Part shown: one piece after another, positions 25,049 to 33,357 of the stretch | Layout of the letters: every line of letters starts with the position of its first letter | How positions within the stretch are numbered: position 1 is the first letter of the stretch | NCBI GenBank assembly: GCA_024349765.1 | Contig: AP026073.1 | Span: 3,100,001 to 3,164,000 of the forward strand | Source: Streptomyces nigrescens | GTDB lineage: Bacteria > Actinomycetota > Actinomycetes > Streptomycetales > Streptomycetaceae | Reading direction: 5' to 3' | Length of the DNA: 64,000 bases | Program-made: the position numbers and the translations under genes | The notes under the pieces: model-generated | The model's database searches: none | What the model saw: the letters and a program-made list of their open reading frames with translations, nothing else | What the model was told of the DNA's origin: nothing

Positions 25049-25648
25049 ATGATTCCTGCCCTTGTTGGCCCGGCCCGTGGCAAGCGGACTGCCTCGGACG
25101 ACGCGCAGTTGACCGGCCTCGCACTGGCCGCGCGGGACGGTGACCCGGTCGCCGTCGAGCGCTTCATACGCGCCTCCCACCGCGATGTCTGGAGATTCGT
25201 GGCCCATCTGAGCGGCGACACGCACAGTGCCGATGACCTGGCCCAGGAGACCTTTCTGCGCGCCCTGACCGGCCTGCCGCACTTCGCGGCGCGCTCCAGC
25301 GCGCGTACCTGGCTGCTGGCCATCGCCCGCCGGGTGGTGATCGACCGCTACCGGTCCGCCGCCGCCCGCCCGCGGATCGCCGACGTCGACGACTGGCAGG
25401 CGGTCGCGGAACACCGGCAGCCCAGCGGACTGCCGGGATTCGACGACGGACTGGCCCTGAGCGAGCTGCTCGACGCCCTGGACCACGAACGCCGCGAAGC
25501 GTTCGTGCTCACGCAGCTGGTCGGCATGCCGTACGCCGACGCCGCCGCGGCCGTGGGCTGCCCGATCGGCACGGTCCGCTCCCGGGTGGCCCGCGCCCGC
25601 GCCGACCTCACCGGATGGCTGAAGTCCGCCGAGACGTGCCGTTGCTGA
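25049..25648 (+). CDS. ECF-type RNA polymerase sigma factor
   Basis: A 199-residue protein from ATG 25049, with GAAGGA nine bases upstream; a GTG two codons earlier has poor spacing. Region 2 is visible at about 35-95 (FIRASHRDVWRFVAHL, SADDLAQETFLRAL, ARTWLLAIARRVVIDRYR) and region 4 at about 130-190 (LDHERREAFVLTQLVGMPYADAAAAVGCPIGTVRSRVARAR). No anti-sigma gene is adjacent. The 280 bases upstream hold no promoter I can call with confidence. It ends with Cys-Arg-Cys, which might give redox or metal sensitivity. A terminator follows directly. Confidence 0.88.
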   Translation: MIPALVGPARGKRTASDDAQLTGLALAARDGDPVAVERFIRASHRDVWRFVAHLSGDTHSADDLAQETFLRALTGLPHFAARSSARTWLLAIARRVVIDRYRSAAARPRIADVDDWQAVAEHRQPSGLPGFDDGLALSELLDALDHERREAFVLTQLVGMPYADAAAAVGCPIGTVRSRVARARADLTGWLKSAETCRC

Positions 25649-25664
25649 GTGCGGGAACGCGCCA

Positions 25665-25691
25665 GGGCCCGCTGTCGTGGACAGCGGGCCC
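25665..25691. terminator. Perfect 11-bp hairpin between convergent genes
   Basis: GGGCCCGCTGT (25665-25675) pairs with ACAGCGGGCCC (25681-25691) around CGTGG, between the sigma factor gene and the convergent sugar permease gene. Confidence 0.85.
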
Positions 25692-25711
25692 GTGCACGGG
25701 GGCACCCCGGA

Positions 25712-26590
25712 CTACTTGACCGAACCGGCCATGATCCCCTGGACGAAGTGCCGTTGGAACGCGAAGAACACGATCAGCGGCACGATCAGGGACAGGAAGG
25801 CGCCGGGCGCCAGCACGCCGATGTTGCTGCCGAACTGCCGCATCTGCGACTGCAGGGCGACCGTCAGCGGCTGCGACTCGTTGTCCGCGAAGAGCAGGGC
25901 GACCAGCATGTCGTTCCAGACCCACAGGAACTGGAAGATGGCCAGGCTCGCGATGGCCGGGCGGCCCAGCGGCAGGATCAACTGGGAGAAGATCCGCCAC
26001 TCCCCGCCGCCGTCCATCCGCGCGGCCTCCAGCATCTCCTTGGGGATCTCCGCGAAGTAGTTGCGCAGCAGGAAGATGGCGAACGGCAGGCCGTACGCGG
26101 TGTGGAACAGGATGACGCCGGGGATGGAGCCGAACAGGCCGAGCGCGCCGAACAGTTTGGCCACCGGCAGCAGCCCGATCTGCACCGGCACCACCAGCAT
26201 CGCGACCACGACCAGGAAGATCCAGTCGCGGCCGGGGAAGTCCATCCAGGCGAAGGCGTAGCCGGCCAGTGCGGCGATCACCACGACGGCGATCGTGGTG
26301 GGCACCGAGATCAGCACGGTGTTCCAGAAGGCCTGGACGATGCCCGAATCCTTCAGCAGCGCCGCGTAGTTGTCGAGGGACAGCCGGCCGGGCGCGGTCA
26401 GCGCGGTCCACCACCCGCTGTTGGCGTTCGCCTCCTCCGTACGCAGCGAGGAGACGAACAGGCCGGCGGCCGGGGTGAGCCAGACCAGGCCGATGACGAG
26501 CAGGAACAGCTGGATCACGACCCGGCTGATCCGCTTCGCCGGGCGGGCCGACCGCCTGCGCGGCGTGACGGTTTGCTGGACGCTGGTCAT
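25712..26590 (-). CDS. aglG: Alpha-glucoside-type ABC permease, MalG-like
   Basis: A 292-residue inner-membrane protein with six membrane segments. The EAA coupling loop is EAARMDGGGEWRIFSQLILP (about 192-211). The C-terminus ends with FQRHFVQGIMAGSVK, the usual end of MalG-type permeases. The ATG at 26590 overlaps the stop of the MalF-like gene by four bases. It is the last gene of the operon glucosidase - binding protein - MalF-like - MalG-like. No ATPase gene is present; in Streptomyces several sugar importers share the MsiK ATPase encoded elsewhere. Confidence 0.87.
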   Translation of the reverse strand: MTSVQQTVTPRRRSARPAKRISRVVIQLFLLVIGLVWLTPAAGLFVSSLRTEEANANSGWWTALTAPGRLSLDNYAALLKDSGIVQAFWNTVLISVPTTIAVVVIAALAGYAFAWMDFPGRDWIFLVVVAMLVVPVQIGLLPVAKLFGALGLFGSIPGVILFHTAYGLPFAIFLLRNYFAEIPKEMLEAARMDGGGEWRIFSQLILPLGRPAIASLAIFQFLWVWNDMLVALLFADNESQPLTVALQSQMRQFGSNIGVLAPGAFLSLIVPLIVFFAFQRHFVQGIMAGSVK

Positions 26591-27993
26591 GACTGGCTCC
26601 TGCGGAAGCGACGGATGTTGAGGGCCATGGCCGGCACCACCAGGAGCAGCAGCAGGACGCCGAGGGCGCTGCCCAGTCCCTGGTTGTTGCCGCCGCCGAA
26701 GGAGACCAGCCACATCTGCAGGGCCAGGACGTTGGCGTCCTGCTGTACGGGCCCGGGCGCGATGATGTAGACGAGGTCGAAGACCTTCATCACGTTGATC
26801 ACCATCGTCACGAACACCACGCCCAGGACGGGGCCGAGCAGCGGCACGGTGATCCTGCGGAAGACCTGCCACTCGTTCGCGCCGTCCATCCGCGCGGCCT
26901 CCAGCACGTCCCGCGGCATCGAGGAGAGTCCGGCGCCGATGAGGACCAGGGCGAAGCCGGTCCAGATCCACATGTAGGCGCCGATGATGGCGGGGGTGAT
27001 GAGGGTCGGGCCGAGCCAGGCGATGCCCTCGTAGGGCGGGGCGAAGTCCTTCGCCGGCAGCTGCAGGGTGTACGACCCCCGAGCCAGCCCGGTCAGCCGG
27101 TAGGACCCGTCGGCCGCGGTGGTCGCCGTGCCGGCCACCTTCCCCCGGGAGTCGACGGCCTCGACGGTGAGCTTCGGCAGCCCGCGTTCACCGCGGTCCA
27201 CGGTGCCGGGCTTGCCGCCACCGCCGGGCGTGAAGTCGAGGTAGACCACACCGCGCAGTTCACCGTGGCCGGCCGGGGACTTGGCGGCCCCGGCCGCCAA
27301 CCGGGCCTCGTGCGGCATGTCCTTCGGCGCCACACCGACCAGGCCAAGGTTGACGACATGGCCGGGGCCGGTGTGCCGGGCCGTGCGGTAACCGCCGTCC
27401 GGGCGCTTGGTCAGCTGCTTGTCGCCGAGCCGGGCCTTGGCCGTCGGGAAGGAAGTGGACTCGCCCTGGAAGCTGTTGTGGATGCCGACGGTGACCGCGT
27501 TGAGCACGCCGCGCTGCGGATCCTGCTCGTACGCGAGCCGGAAGATGATGCCGGCGGCGAGGAAGGAGATCGCCATCGGCATGAACATCAGCAGCTTGAA
27601 CGCCGTCTTCCAGCGGATCTTCTCGGTCAGCACGGCCAGCACCAGACCGAGTCCGGTCAGCAGCGCGGGGGCGAAGACGACCCAGATCGCGCTGTTGCGG
27701 ATGGCCCGGAGCGTGGCCGGGTCCTGGAACATCTGGGTGTAGTTGCCGACCCCGACGAAGGTGTCACCCGAGGCGTCGTACATGCTCCGGATGACCGAGA
27801 ACACGATGGGGTACGCGACCAGCGCCCCCAGCAGCAACAGCGCGGGGAAGAGGAACACCGCGGCGATCCGGCGGCGGCGCCGGACGGCGCGCCGCGCGGG
27901 GGCGGCGGCCGTCCGGCGGGGAGTGCCGCCCGGGGGGAGGGGCGGGCCGCCGCGCGTGGTGGCGGGCGGCACCGCAGAAGTGGTGGCAGGCAT
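26587..27993 (-). CDS. aglF: Alpha-glucoside-type ABC permease, MalF-like, with inserted beta domain
   Basis: A 468-residue permease, about 150 longer than a simple MalF-like subunit. Membrane segments flank an insertion at about residues 172-325 (27019-27480). The second half of the insertion reads like a carboxypeptidase-regulatory/SdrD-B-like beta sandwich: LRGVVYLDF, LTVEAVDSRGKVAGTATTA, DGSYRLTGLARGSYTL. It would face outside the cell, between the third and fourth helices. The EAA loop (about 364-388: LEAARMDGANEWQVF) is normal. The N-terminus has a Pro/Arg-rich extension. Stop overlaps the MalG-like start. Confidence 0.86.
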   Translation of the reverse strand: MPATTSAVPPATTRGGPPLPPGGTPRRTAAAPARRAVRRRRRIAAVFLFPALLLLGALVAYPIVFSVIRSMYDASGDTFVGVGNYTQMFQDPATLRAIRNSAIWVVFAPALLTGLGLVLAVLTEKIRWKTAFKLLMFMPMAISFLAAGIIFRLAYEQDPQRGVLNAVTVGIHNSFQGESTSFPTAKARLGDKQLTKRPDGGYRTARHTGPGHVVNLGLVGVAPKDMPHEARLAAGAAKSPAGHGELRGVVYLDFTPGGGGKPGTVDRGERGLPKLTVEAVDSRGKVAGTATTAADGSYRLTGLARGSYTLQLPAKDFAPPYEGIAWLGPTLITPAIIGAYMWIWTGFALVLIGAGLSSMPRDVLEAARMDGANEWQVFRRITVPLLGPVLGVVFVTMVINVMKVFDLVYIIAPGPVQQDANVLALQMWLVSFGGGNNQGLGSALGVLLLLLVVPAMALNIRRFRRSQS

Positions 27994-28011
27994 GGCTGGA
28001 GCCCTCGGTCC

Positions 28012-29346
28012 TTACTTTCCGTACGCCTTGGCCGCGGCCGCTTCGAGCTTCTGGGCCGTGCCCTTGGGGTCGGACGGGTCGCGCAGGAAGTCCTGCAGCA
28101 GCTTCCACTCGCCGGCGCCCTGGGTGCCGCCGAACGCCGCCGGTGCCTGGTCGGACATGTCGAAGCGCACCGAATTCCCGGCGCCGGTCAGCGACTTGGC
28201 CGCATTGCGGGTGACCTCGTCGTGGTACGCGGACGCCGGCACCTTCTTGTTGGGCGAGATGTAGCCGCCCGCCTTGGCCCAGATCGCCGACGCCTCGGGC
28301 GTGCCCAGGTACTTGACCAGTTCCATCGCGGCCTTCTTGTTCTTCCCGGCCTTGAGCACCACCGCGGCGTCACCGCCGCTGACCACCGGCGCCTTGCCCC
28401 CGTCGACCGACGGGAAGGGGAAGAACTTGGCGTCCTGGCCGACCTTCTTGTGCAGCTCATCGGTGACCAGGGCGCTGACGAAGTCGCCCTCGTAGACCAT
28501 GGCGGCCTTCTGCTCGGGGCCGAAGACCTGCTGGACGGACTCGGGGAAGTCGGTGCGCAGCGCGCCCGAACCGCCGCCGGCCACCAGGTTCTTGTCGCCG
28601 AAGAGCTTGCCGAGCGTGGTCAGCGCCTTGACCACGGAGGCGTCGGTCCACGGGATCTTGTGGGCCGCCAGCTGGTCGTACTTCTCCTGTCCGGCCTGGG
28701 AGAGGTAGATGTTCTCGAACCAGTCGGTGAGCGGCCAGCCGGCCTCACCGGCGACCGAGAAGGCCGGCACACCCGAGTCGGAGAGGGTGCGGCCGGACTT
28801 CAGCATCTCCTGGTACGTCTTCGCGGGCTTCACCCCGGCCTGCGAGAACGCCTCCGGGCTGTACCAGACCGTCGACTTGTGGCTGGCCTTGAAGTACAGG
28901 CCGTAGTAGGTCTTGCCGACCGTGCCGTAGTCCTTCCAGACCTGCGCGAAGTTCTGCTTGGCCTCGGCACCGATCTCCGCCGAGAGCGGCGCCAGCCAGC
29001 CCTTCTTGGCGAACTGCTGGAGCACGCCGACCTGCGGGACCATCACCACGTCGGGCGCGTTGCCGCCCTCGATCTGGCTGCCGACGACGGTCGAGACGTT
29101 GTCGCCGGTGGAGGAGAAGACCACCTTGGCGCCGGTCTTCTCGGAGAAACCGTCCAGCACCTTCTTGAAGTTCTGCTGTTCCACGCCGGTCCAGACACCG
29201 GCCACGGTGAGCGTCTGGCCGCTGAGTGCCTGCTTGCCGCCGCCGGCGGAGGCGCCGCCGCCGCATGCGGTGGCGGACAGCGCCAGGCCGAGCACGGCCG
29301 CGCCGGAGAGGGCGGCTCGGGTGTGTCGTACGGAGGGTCGTCTCAT
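28012..29346 (-). CDS. aglE: Alpha-glucoside-type solute-binding lipoprotein
   Basis: A 444-residue family 1 extracellular binding protein. The signal peptide ends with SATAC (Cys28), a weak but acceptable lipobox, followed by a Gly-rich linker. The mature protein has LTVAGVWTGVEQQNFKKVL at the start and the WPLTDWFENIYL sugar-contact region; such Trp/Tyr positions suit oligosaccharide binding. It lies between the GH13 glucosidase and the permeases in one leftward operon, with a 54-base gap to the glucosidase stop. Confidence 0.87.
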   Translation of the reverse strand: MRRPSVRHTRAALSGAAVLGLALSATACGGGASAGGGKQALSGQTLTVAGVWTGVEQQNFKKVLDGFSEKTGAKVVFSSTGDNVSTVVGSQIEGGNAPDVVMVPQVGVLQQFAKKGWLAPLSAEIGAEAKQNFAQVWKDYGTVGKTYYGLYFKASHKSTVWYSPEAFSQAGVKPAKTYQEMLKSGRTLSDSGVPAFSVAGEAGWPLTDWFENIYLSQAGQEKYDQLAAHKIPWTDASVVKALTTLGKLFGDKNLVAGGGSGALRTDFPESVQQVFGPEQKAAMVYEGDFVSALVTDELHKKVGQDAKFFPFPSVDGGKAPVVSGGDAAVVLKAGKNKKAAMELVKYLGTPEASAIWAKAGGYISPNKKVPASAYHDEVTRNAAKSLTGAGNSVRFDMSDQAPAAFGGTQGAGEWKLLQDFLRDPSDPKGTAQKLEAAAAKAYGK

Positions 29347-29400
29347 GGTGGTTTTCCCTTCGGGAGGACTGGCGGTGCGTCGAGGGGGAGGGGTGTGGGG

Positions 29401-31191
29401 CTATCGGGGGGCGGGTACGGACGCGGACCCGGGGGCGTGCATCCACCAGGCGGCGGTGGAGCCCGGCAGCGTCCCCGCCGGGCAGTCGCCGCTGGCCAGC
29501 AGCGGGACGCCGGGGGCGGGGGCGGGCACCGGTTCGGTGCCGAAGTTGACGGCACAGACCAGGCCGTCGCCGCGTTCGAAGGCCAGCACCTGGGGCGGGG
29601 AGGGGAGCCAGCGCAGCGTTCCCTCGCCGAGCTGGGGGAGGCTGCGGCGCAGCTGCAGCCCCTCGCGGTACAGGTGCCAGAACGACCGGGTGTCGGCCAG
29701 GGCCCGGTCCGTGGCGTGTGCGGCGAACCACTCCGGCTGCGGCAGCCAGGGCCGCGCCGCGTCGGTACCCGAGGTGAAGCCGAACGGGGAGGCGTGCCCG
29801 GACCAGGGGAGCGGTACCCGGCAGCCGTCGCGGATGTGCTGCCGGCTGCCCGTGCGGTGGAATATCGGGTCGGTCAGGACCTCGTCCGGCAGGTCGACGA
29901 CCTCCGGCAGCCCCAGCTCCTCGCCCTGGTAGACGTACGCCGCGCCGGGCAGCGCCAGCATCAGCAGCGCGGCGGCCCGGGCCCGGGCGGGCCCCAGTCC
30001 TCGCCCGGACTCCGTCCGGGAGGTGCCCTCAGGCCCGCTGCTGGGTTCGGTCGCGTAGCGGGTGACGGTCCGCACCTGGTCGTGGTTGTTGAGGACCCAG
30101 GTGACCGTGGAGCCGGTGCCCGCGATGTCGGTCAGGGCCTCGGATATCACCGTGCGGAAGGTGTCGACGTCCCAGCGCGCGGTCAGCAGGTGGAAGAAGA
30201 ACGCCTGGTGCAGCTCGTCGGGCCGGACGTACGCGGCCTGCTCGCTCGGGGTGCGTACGGAGACCTCGCCGACCAGTAGCCGGTCGCGGCCGTCGCGGGC
30301 GGTGTACTCCTCGCACAGCGCGCGCCAGTCGCGCCACACCTGGTGCACCTCGGGCTGGTTCCAGGCCAGCGGGTTGACCGAGTCGCGGGTCCGCTCGTCG
30401 GCCGACGGGTCGGGGGAGTCGGGGAGTTCGGGGTGCTTGAACAGGCCCGCTGCCACGTCGATCCGGAAGCCGTCGACGCCGCGGTCCAGCCAGAAGCGCA
30501 GCACCTTGTCGAAGTCGGCGGGCACCGCCGGGTTGCGCCAGTTCAGGTCGGGCTGCTCGGGCGTGAACATGTGGAGGTACCACTGGCCGGCGGTGCCGTC
30601 CGCCTCGGTGACCCGGGACCAGGCGGGGCCGCCGAACATCGCCCGCCAGTTGTTGGGCGGCAGCTCACCGTTCGCCCCGCGCCCGTCGGCGAAGTGGAAC
30701 AGCGCGCGGGCTGCACTGCCCGGCCCGTCCTCCAGGGCCGCGCGGAACCACGGGTGCTCGCTGGAGCAGTGGTTGGGGACGATGTCCAGCAGGACCTTCA
30801 GGCCCAGCCGGTGCGCGTCGGCCACCAGCAGGTCGAACTCGGCGAGGTCGCCGTAGACCGGGTCGACGTCGCGGTAGTCGGCGACGTCGTAGCCGTGGTC
30901 GTGCTGCGGGGAGGGGTAGAAGGGGCTGAGCCAGATGCCGTCCACCCCGAGCTTCTTGAGGTACGGCAACCCCGTGCGGACACCGGCCAGATCGCCGATG
31001 CCGTCACCGGTGCTGTCGAGGAAGCTGCGGACGTAGACCTGGTAGATCACCGCGTCGCGCCACCAGCGCTGAGCCGTGTCCGGGGACGAGGTCCCGGTGG
31101 CCGGCCGGACCGCGGGGGCGGCCGGGTCGGTGAGGGGGAGGGAGGGCGCGTCTTCGGCCGGGGAGCCGTTGTCTGCGGTGGCGATGAGCAT
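29401..31191 (-). CDS. aglA: GH13 alpha-glucosidase (oligo-1,6-/alpha-glucosidase type)
   Basis: A 596-residue GH13 enzyme. The conserved regions are in order: DIVPNH (region I), GFRIDVAAG with the nucleophile Asp (II), LLVGEV with acid/base Glu (III), and LNNHDQ with the third Asp (IV). The N-terminal WWRDAVIYQVYVRSFLDSTGDGIGDL is typical of cytoplasmic alpha-glucosidases that split imported short alpha-glucosides. There is no signal peptide. It is the first gene of the agl operon; the promoter and dyad at 31258-31295 precede it. Confidence 0.9.
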   Translation of the reverse strand: MLIATADNGSPAEDAPSLPLTDPAAPAVRPATGTSSPDTAQRWWRDAVIYQVYVRSFLDSTGDGIGDLAGVRTGLPYLKKLGVDGIWLSPFYPSPQHDHGYDVADYRDVDPVYGDLAEFDLLVADAHRLGLKVLLDIVPNHCSSEHPWFRAALEDGPGSAARALFHFADGRGANGELPPNNWRAMFGGPAWSRVTEADGTAGQWYLHMFTPEQPDLNWRNPAVPADFDKVLRFWLDRGVDGFRIDVAAGLFKHPELPDSPDPSADERTRDSVNPLAWNQPEVHQVWRDWRALCEEYTARDGRDRLLVGEVSVRTPSEQAAYVRPDELHQAFFFHLLTARWDVDTFRTVISEALTDIAGTGSTVTWVLNNHDQVRTVTRYATEPSSGPEGTSRTESGRGLGPARARAAALLMLALPGAAYVYQGEELGLPEVVDLPDEVLTDPIFHRTGSRQHIRDGCRVPLPWSGHASPFGFTSGTDAARPWLPQPEWFAAHATDRALADTRSFWHLYREGLQLRRSLPQLGEGTLRWLPSPPQVLAFERGDGLVCAVNFGTEPVPAPAPGVPLLASGDCPAGTLPGSTAAWWMHAPGSASVPAPR

Positions 31192-31257
31192 CTGCCGTGA
31201 TCCCGTTCTTGCATGAGCATGCCGTGCGGCCTGCCGGGGTCGCTGTTATGCATGCAT

Positions 31258-31295
31258 GTTAAGTAGCCATGTCTTTTCGGTGTCAACGAAAAGAC
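31258..31295 (-). promoter_or_regulatory. aglA promoter with a 9-bp dyad over the -35
   Basis: On the minus strand TTGACA (31286-31281) is a consensus -35, with an AT-rich -10 candidate in TACTTAACA (31265-31257). A perfect inverted repeat GTCTTTTCG (31271-31279)/CGAAAAGAC (31287-31295) surrounds the -35, so a bound repressor would block polymerase. No regulator gene is adjacent. Confidence 0.65.
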
Positions 31296-31356
31296 GCAAT
31301 CTGCTTGGAAGATGCCCTGATTTGTCCGGGCTTGGGAGGCACTTCGAGGCACGTCC

Positions 31357-31373
31357 GTTACTTAACAAGTAAC
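31357..31373. promoter_or_regulatory. 17-bp palindrome GTTACTT-AAC-AAGTAAC
   Basis: Perfect 7-bp arms (31357-31363, 31367-31373) around AAC, in the gap between the orphan binding protein's 3' end and aglA. TACTTAAC inside it is also found in reverse at 31258-31265, in the aglA -10 region. It looks like a remote operator, possibly looping with the promoter site. Confidence 0.5.
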
Positions 31374-31406
31374 TAGATCAGGGAGGGGGAGAGGGGCAGG
31401 CGAGGG

Positions 31407-32678
31407 TCAGCCGCGGCTGACGATGGCCCGCAGTTCGCGCTCCAGACGCGCGACGGTGGCGTCCGTGCTCAGCCGGTGGACCAGCGCGTCGTGCACGACG
31501 GCCTGCACCGCCAGGCTCACCTGGTCGTAGCGCGGGCTCTTGAGCCGCGGCCGGGCGGTCAGCACGGCCCGCTTGAGCGTCGGCAGATAGGGGAACCGCC
31601 GTACCAGCTGCGGATCCGCGTACAGGTCCGCCCACACCGGTGGCAACGCGCCCTCGGTGAGCACCCGGCGCTGCACCTGCTCGGACGTCAGATAGGAGAT
31701 CAGCTCGGCGGCCGTCTCCGGATGCCGTGAATGCGCGTTGACGGCCAGATTGGAGCCGCCCAGCGCGCTGGCGCCCGGCCCGTCGGGGCCCGGCAGCGGC
31801 ACCGCGCCGAACTTCCCCGCCACCTTCGAGGACGGGCCGCCGGCCAACGCGTACGCGTACGGCCAGTTCCGCAGGAACAACAGATGGCCGTCCTGGAAGG
31901 ACGTGCGGGACTCCTCCTCCTTGTACGCCAGCGCGCGCTGGGGGATCCACCCCTCGCGCACCCCGTCGAGCAGGAACGACAGGCCCCGGCGGGCCGCGGG
32001 GGAGTCCACGGTCACCCGCGTGCCCTCACCGGCGAGCACCGAACCGCCCGCCGACTGCACCGCCTCGACGACGTTGGCGGTCAGCCCCTCGTACGGCAGG
32101 AACTGGCCCGCATAGCCGTCCAGTCCGTACTTGGGCGCGACCGTTTTCGCCAGACGCGCCAACTCGGCCCAGGTGCGCGGCGGCCGGGCACCCTCCCGGT
32201 CGAGCACGTCCTTGCGGTAGTAGAGCAGCCCCGCGTTGGTCACGTACGGCACCGCGTAGAGCCGCCCCCGGAAGGTGGCGGTGTCCACCACGGGAGGCAG
32301 GAAGCGCTCCAGCGGGAACCGCGCGCCGTCGACCGGTTTGATCCAGCCCGCGGCCGCGAACTCCGATGTCCAGGCCACGTCGATGTTCAGCACGTCGAAG
32401 CGGGAGCTGTGCGAGCGCAGCTCGGTGACCATCTGGGCCCGGACCTCGTCGGCCGCGTCCGGCAGCTCGACCAGCGTCACCTTCTCGCGCGGGTGGTGGA
32501 CGTTCCAGCCGTCGAGGACGCCGCGCAGATAGCCCGTGAGGTCACCACCCGTCACGAGCGTGATCGGGCCGCGGCCGTCCGGATCGCCGAGCGGCTCACC
32601 GGCCCGGGCGCCCGTATTCCCCGCGAACAGCAGCGAAAAGACCAGCAGAGCCCTCGTCGCGGCACGCTTCCACCGCAT
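31407..32678 (-). CDS. Orphan family 1 solute-binding protein without a lipobox
   Basis: A 423-residue protein from ATG 32678, where AAGGAGGAG gives a near-ideal ribosome site. The signal sequence (about 1-24, ending GARAGE) lacks the lipobox Cys, so the protein may be secreted or tethered by its N-terminal helix. The mature part is a typical sugar-binding fold: ITLVTGGDLTGYLRGVLDGW, DVLNIDVAWTSEFAAAGWI and VPYVTNAGLLYYRKDVL. It resembles trehalose/maltose-type binding proteins. No permease gene is next to it; it might feed the downstream Agl permeases or act as a sensor. It is divergent from a PadR gene. Confidence 0.8.
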   Translation of the reverse strand: MRWKRAATRALLVFSLLFAGNTGARAGEPLGDPDGRGPITLVTGGDLTGYLRGVLDGWNVHHPREKVTLVELPDAADEVRAQMVTELRSHSSRFDVLNIDVAWTSEFAAAGWIKPVDGARFPLERFLPPVVDTATFRGRLYAVPYVTNAGLLYYRKDVLDREGARPPRTWAELARLAKTVAPKYGLDGYAGQFLPYEGLTANVVEAVQSAGGSVLAGEGTRVTVDSPAARRGLSFLLDGVREGWIPQRALAYKEEESRTSFQDGHLLFLRNWPYAYALAGGPSSKVAGKFGAVPLPGPDGPGASALGGSNLAVNAHSRHPETAAELISYLTSEQVQRRVLTEGALPPVWADLYADPQLVRRFPYLPTLKRAVLTARPRLKSPRYDQVSLAVQAVVHDALVHRLSTDATVARLERELRAIVSRG

Positions 32679-32850
32679 GGGCTCCTCCTTGAACCAGGCG
32701 TCGACGGGACACTGGACCGACAGCCCGCCCCATGTATACCTGTTAGCCATGCGGGATACTAGATGTCGCAGGGAGATACGACGACCGACCGGCTCACACC
32801 CGGATGAGTTCACATAACCGGCATGTAGGGCGGGGAGGGAGAGGAAGAGC

Positions 32851-33357
32851 GTGCGGCTGCCACTCCTGGCATTGTTGGTCAGCGGGCCCGCACACGGCTA
32901 CGAACTCAAGCAGGCCCTTGAGAACCTCCTCGGCGCGGCATACCCTCAGCCGAACGTCGGACAGATCTACGTCACCCTGAGCAGGCTGGAGAAGGCGGGC
33001 CTGATCGAGGGCGAGGACGTCGAGCAGTCGGACCGGCCCAACAAACGCATCTACCGGATCACCGCCGCGGGGCGGGAAGCGGTGGATGTCTGGTTCGACG
33101 AGGCCACCGCCGAACCGCGGGTGCGGGACGAATTCTTCATGAAGCTCGCCGTCGCCACCCAGACCGGGACCGCGGACCGGATCGTCCTGATCAACAAGCA
33201 GCGCCGCCAGTACCTCAACACCATGCGCGACCTGTCGAAACTCGCGGCGGTCGAGGACCGGGGCAACCCGATCGCGCAGCTGCTGATCGAGGGCGCGATG
33301 CTGCATCTCCAGGCGGATCTGGACTGGCTGGAGCGCTGTCAAGAGGAGTTGGAATGA
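32851..33357 (+). CDS. PadR-family regulator
   Basis: A 168-residue winged-HTH protein from GTG 32851 (GGAAGAG upstream). The motif order is PLLALLVSGPAHGYELKQALE, then QPNVGQIYVTLSRLEKAGLIEGE, and RIYRITAAGREAVDVWF. A PadR-type C-terminal helical dimer domain follows. Its last codon overlaps the start of the ABC ATPase (ATGA), so regulator and exporter are made together. PadR proteins usually repress their own operon and are released by a drug or peptide. Confidence 0.88.
   Translation: MRLPLLALLVSGPAHGYELKQALENLLGAAYPQPNVGQIYVTLSRLEKAGLIEGEDVEQSDRPNKRIYRITAAGREAVDVWFDEATAEPRVRDEFFMKLAVATQTGTADRIVLINKQRRQYLNTMRDLSKLAAVEDRGNPIAQLLIEGAMLHLQADLDWLERCQEELE

Noticed and set aside
27265-30279. 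Long plus-strand frame opposite the agl operon
   Set aside because: No family motif, no ribosome site, and it lies over four well-supported genes.
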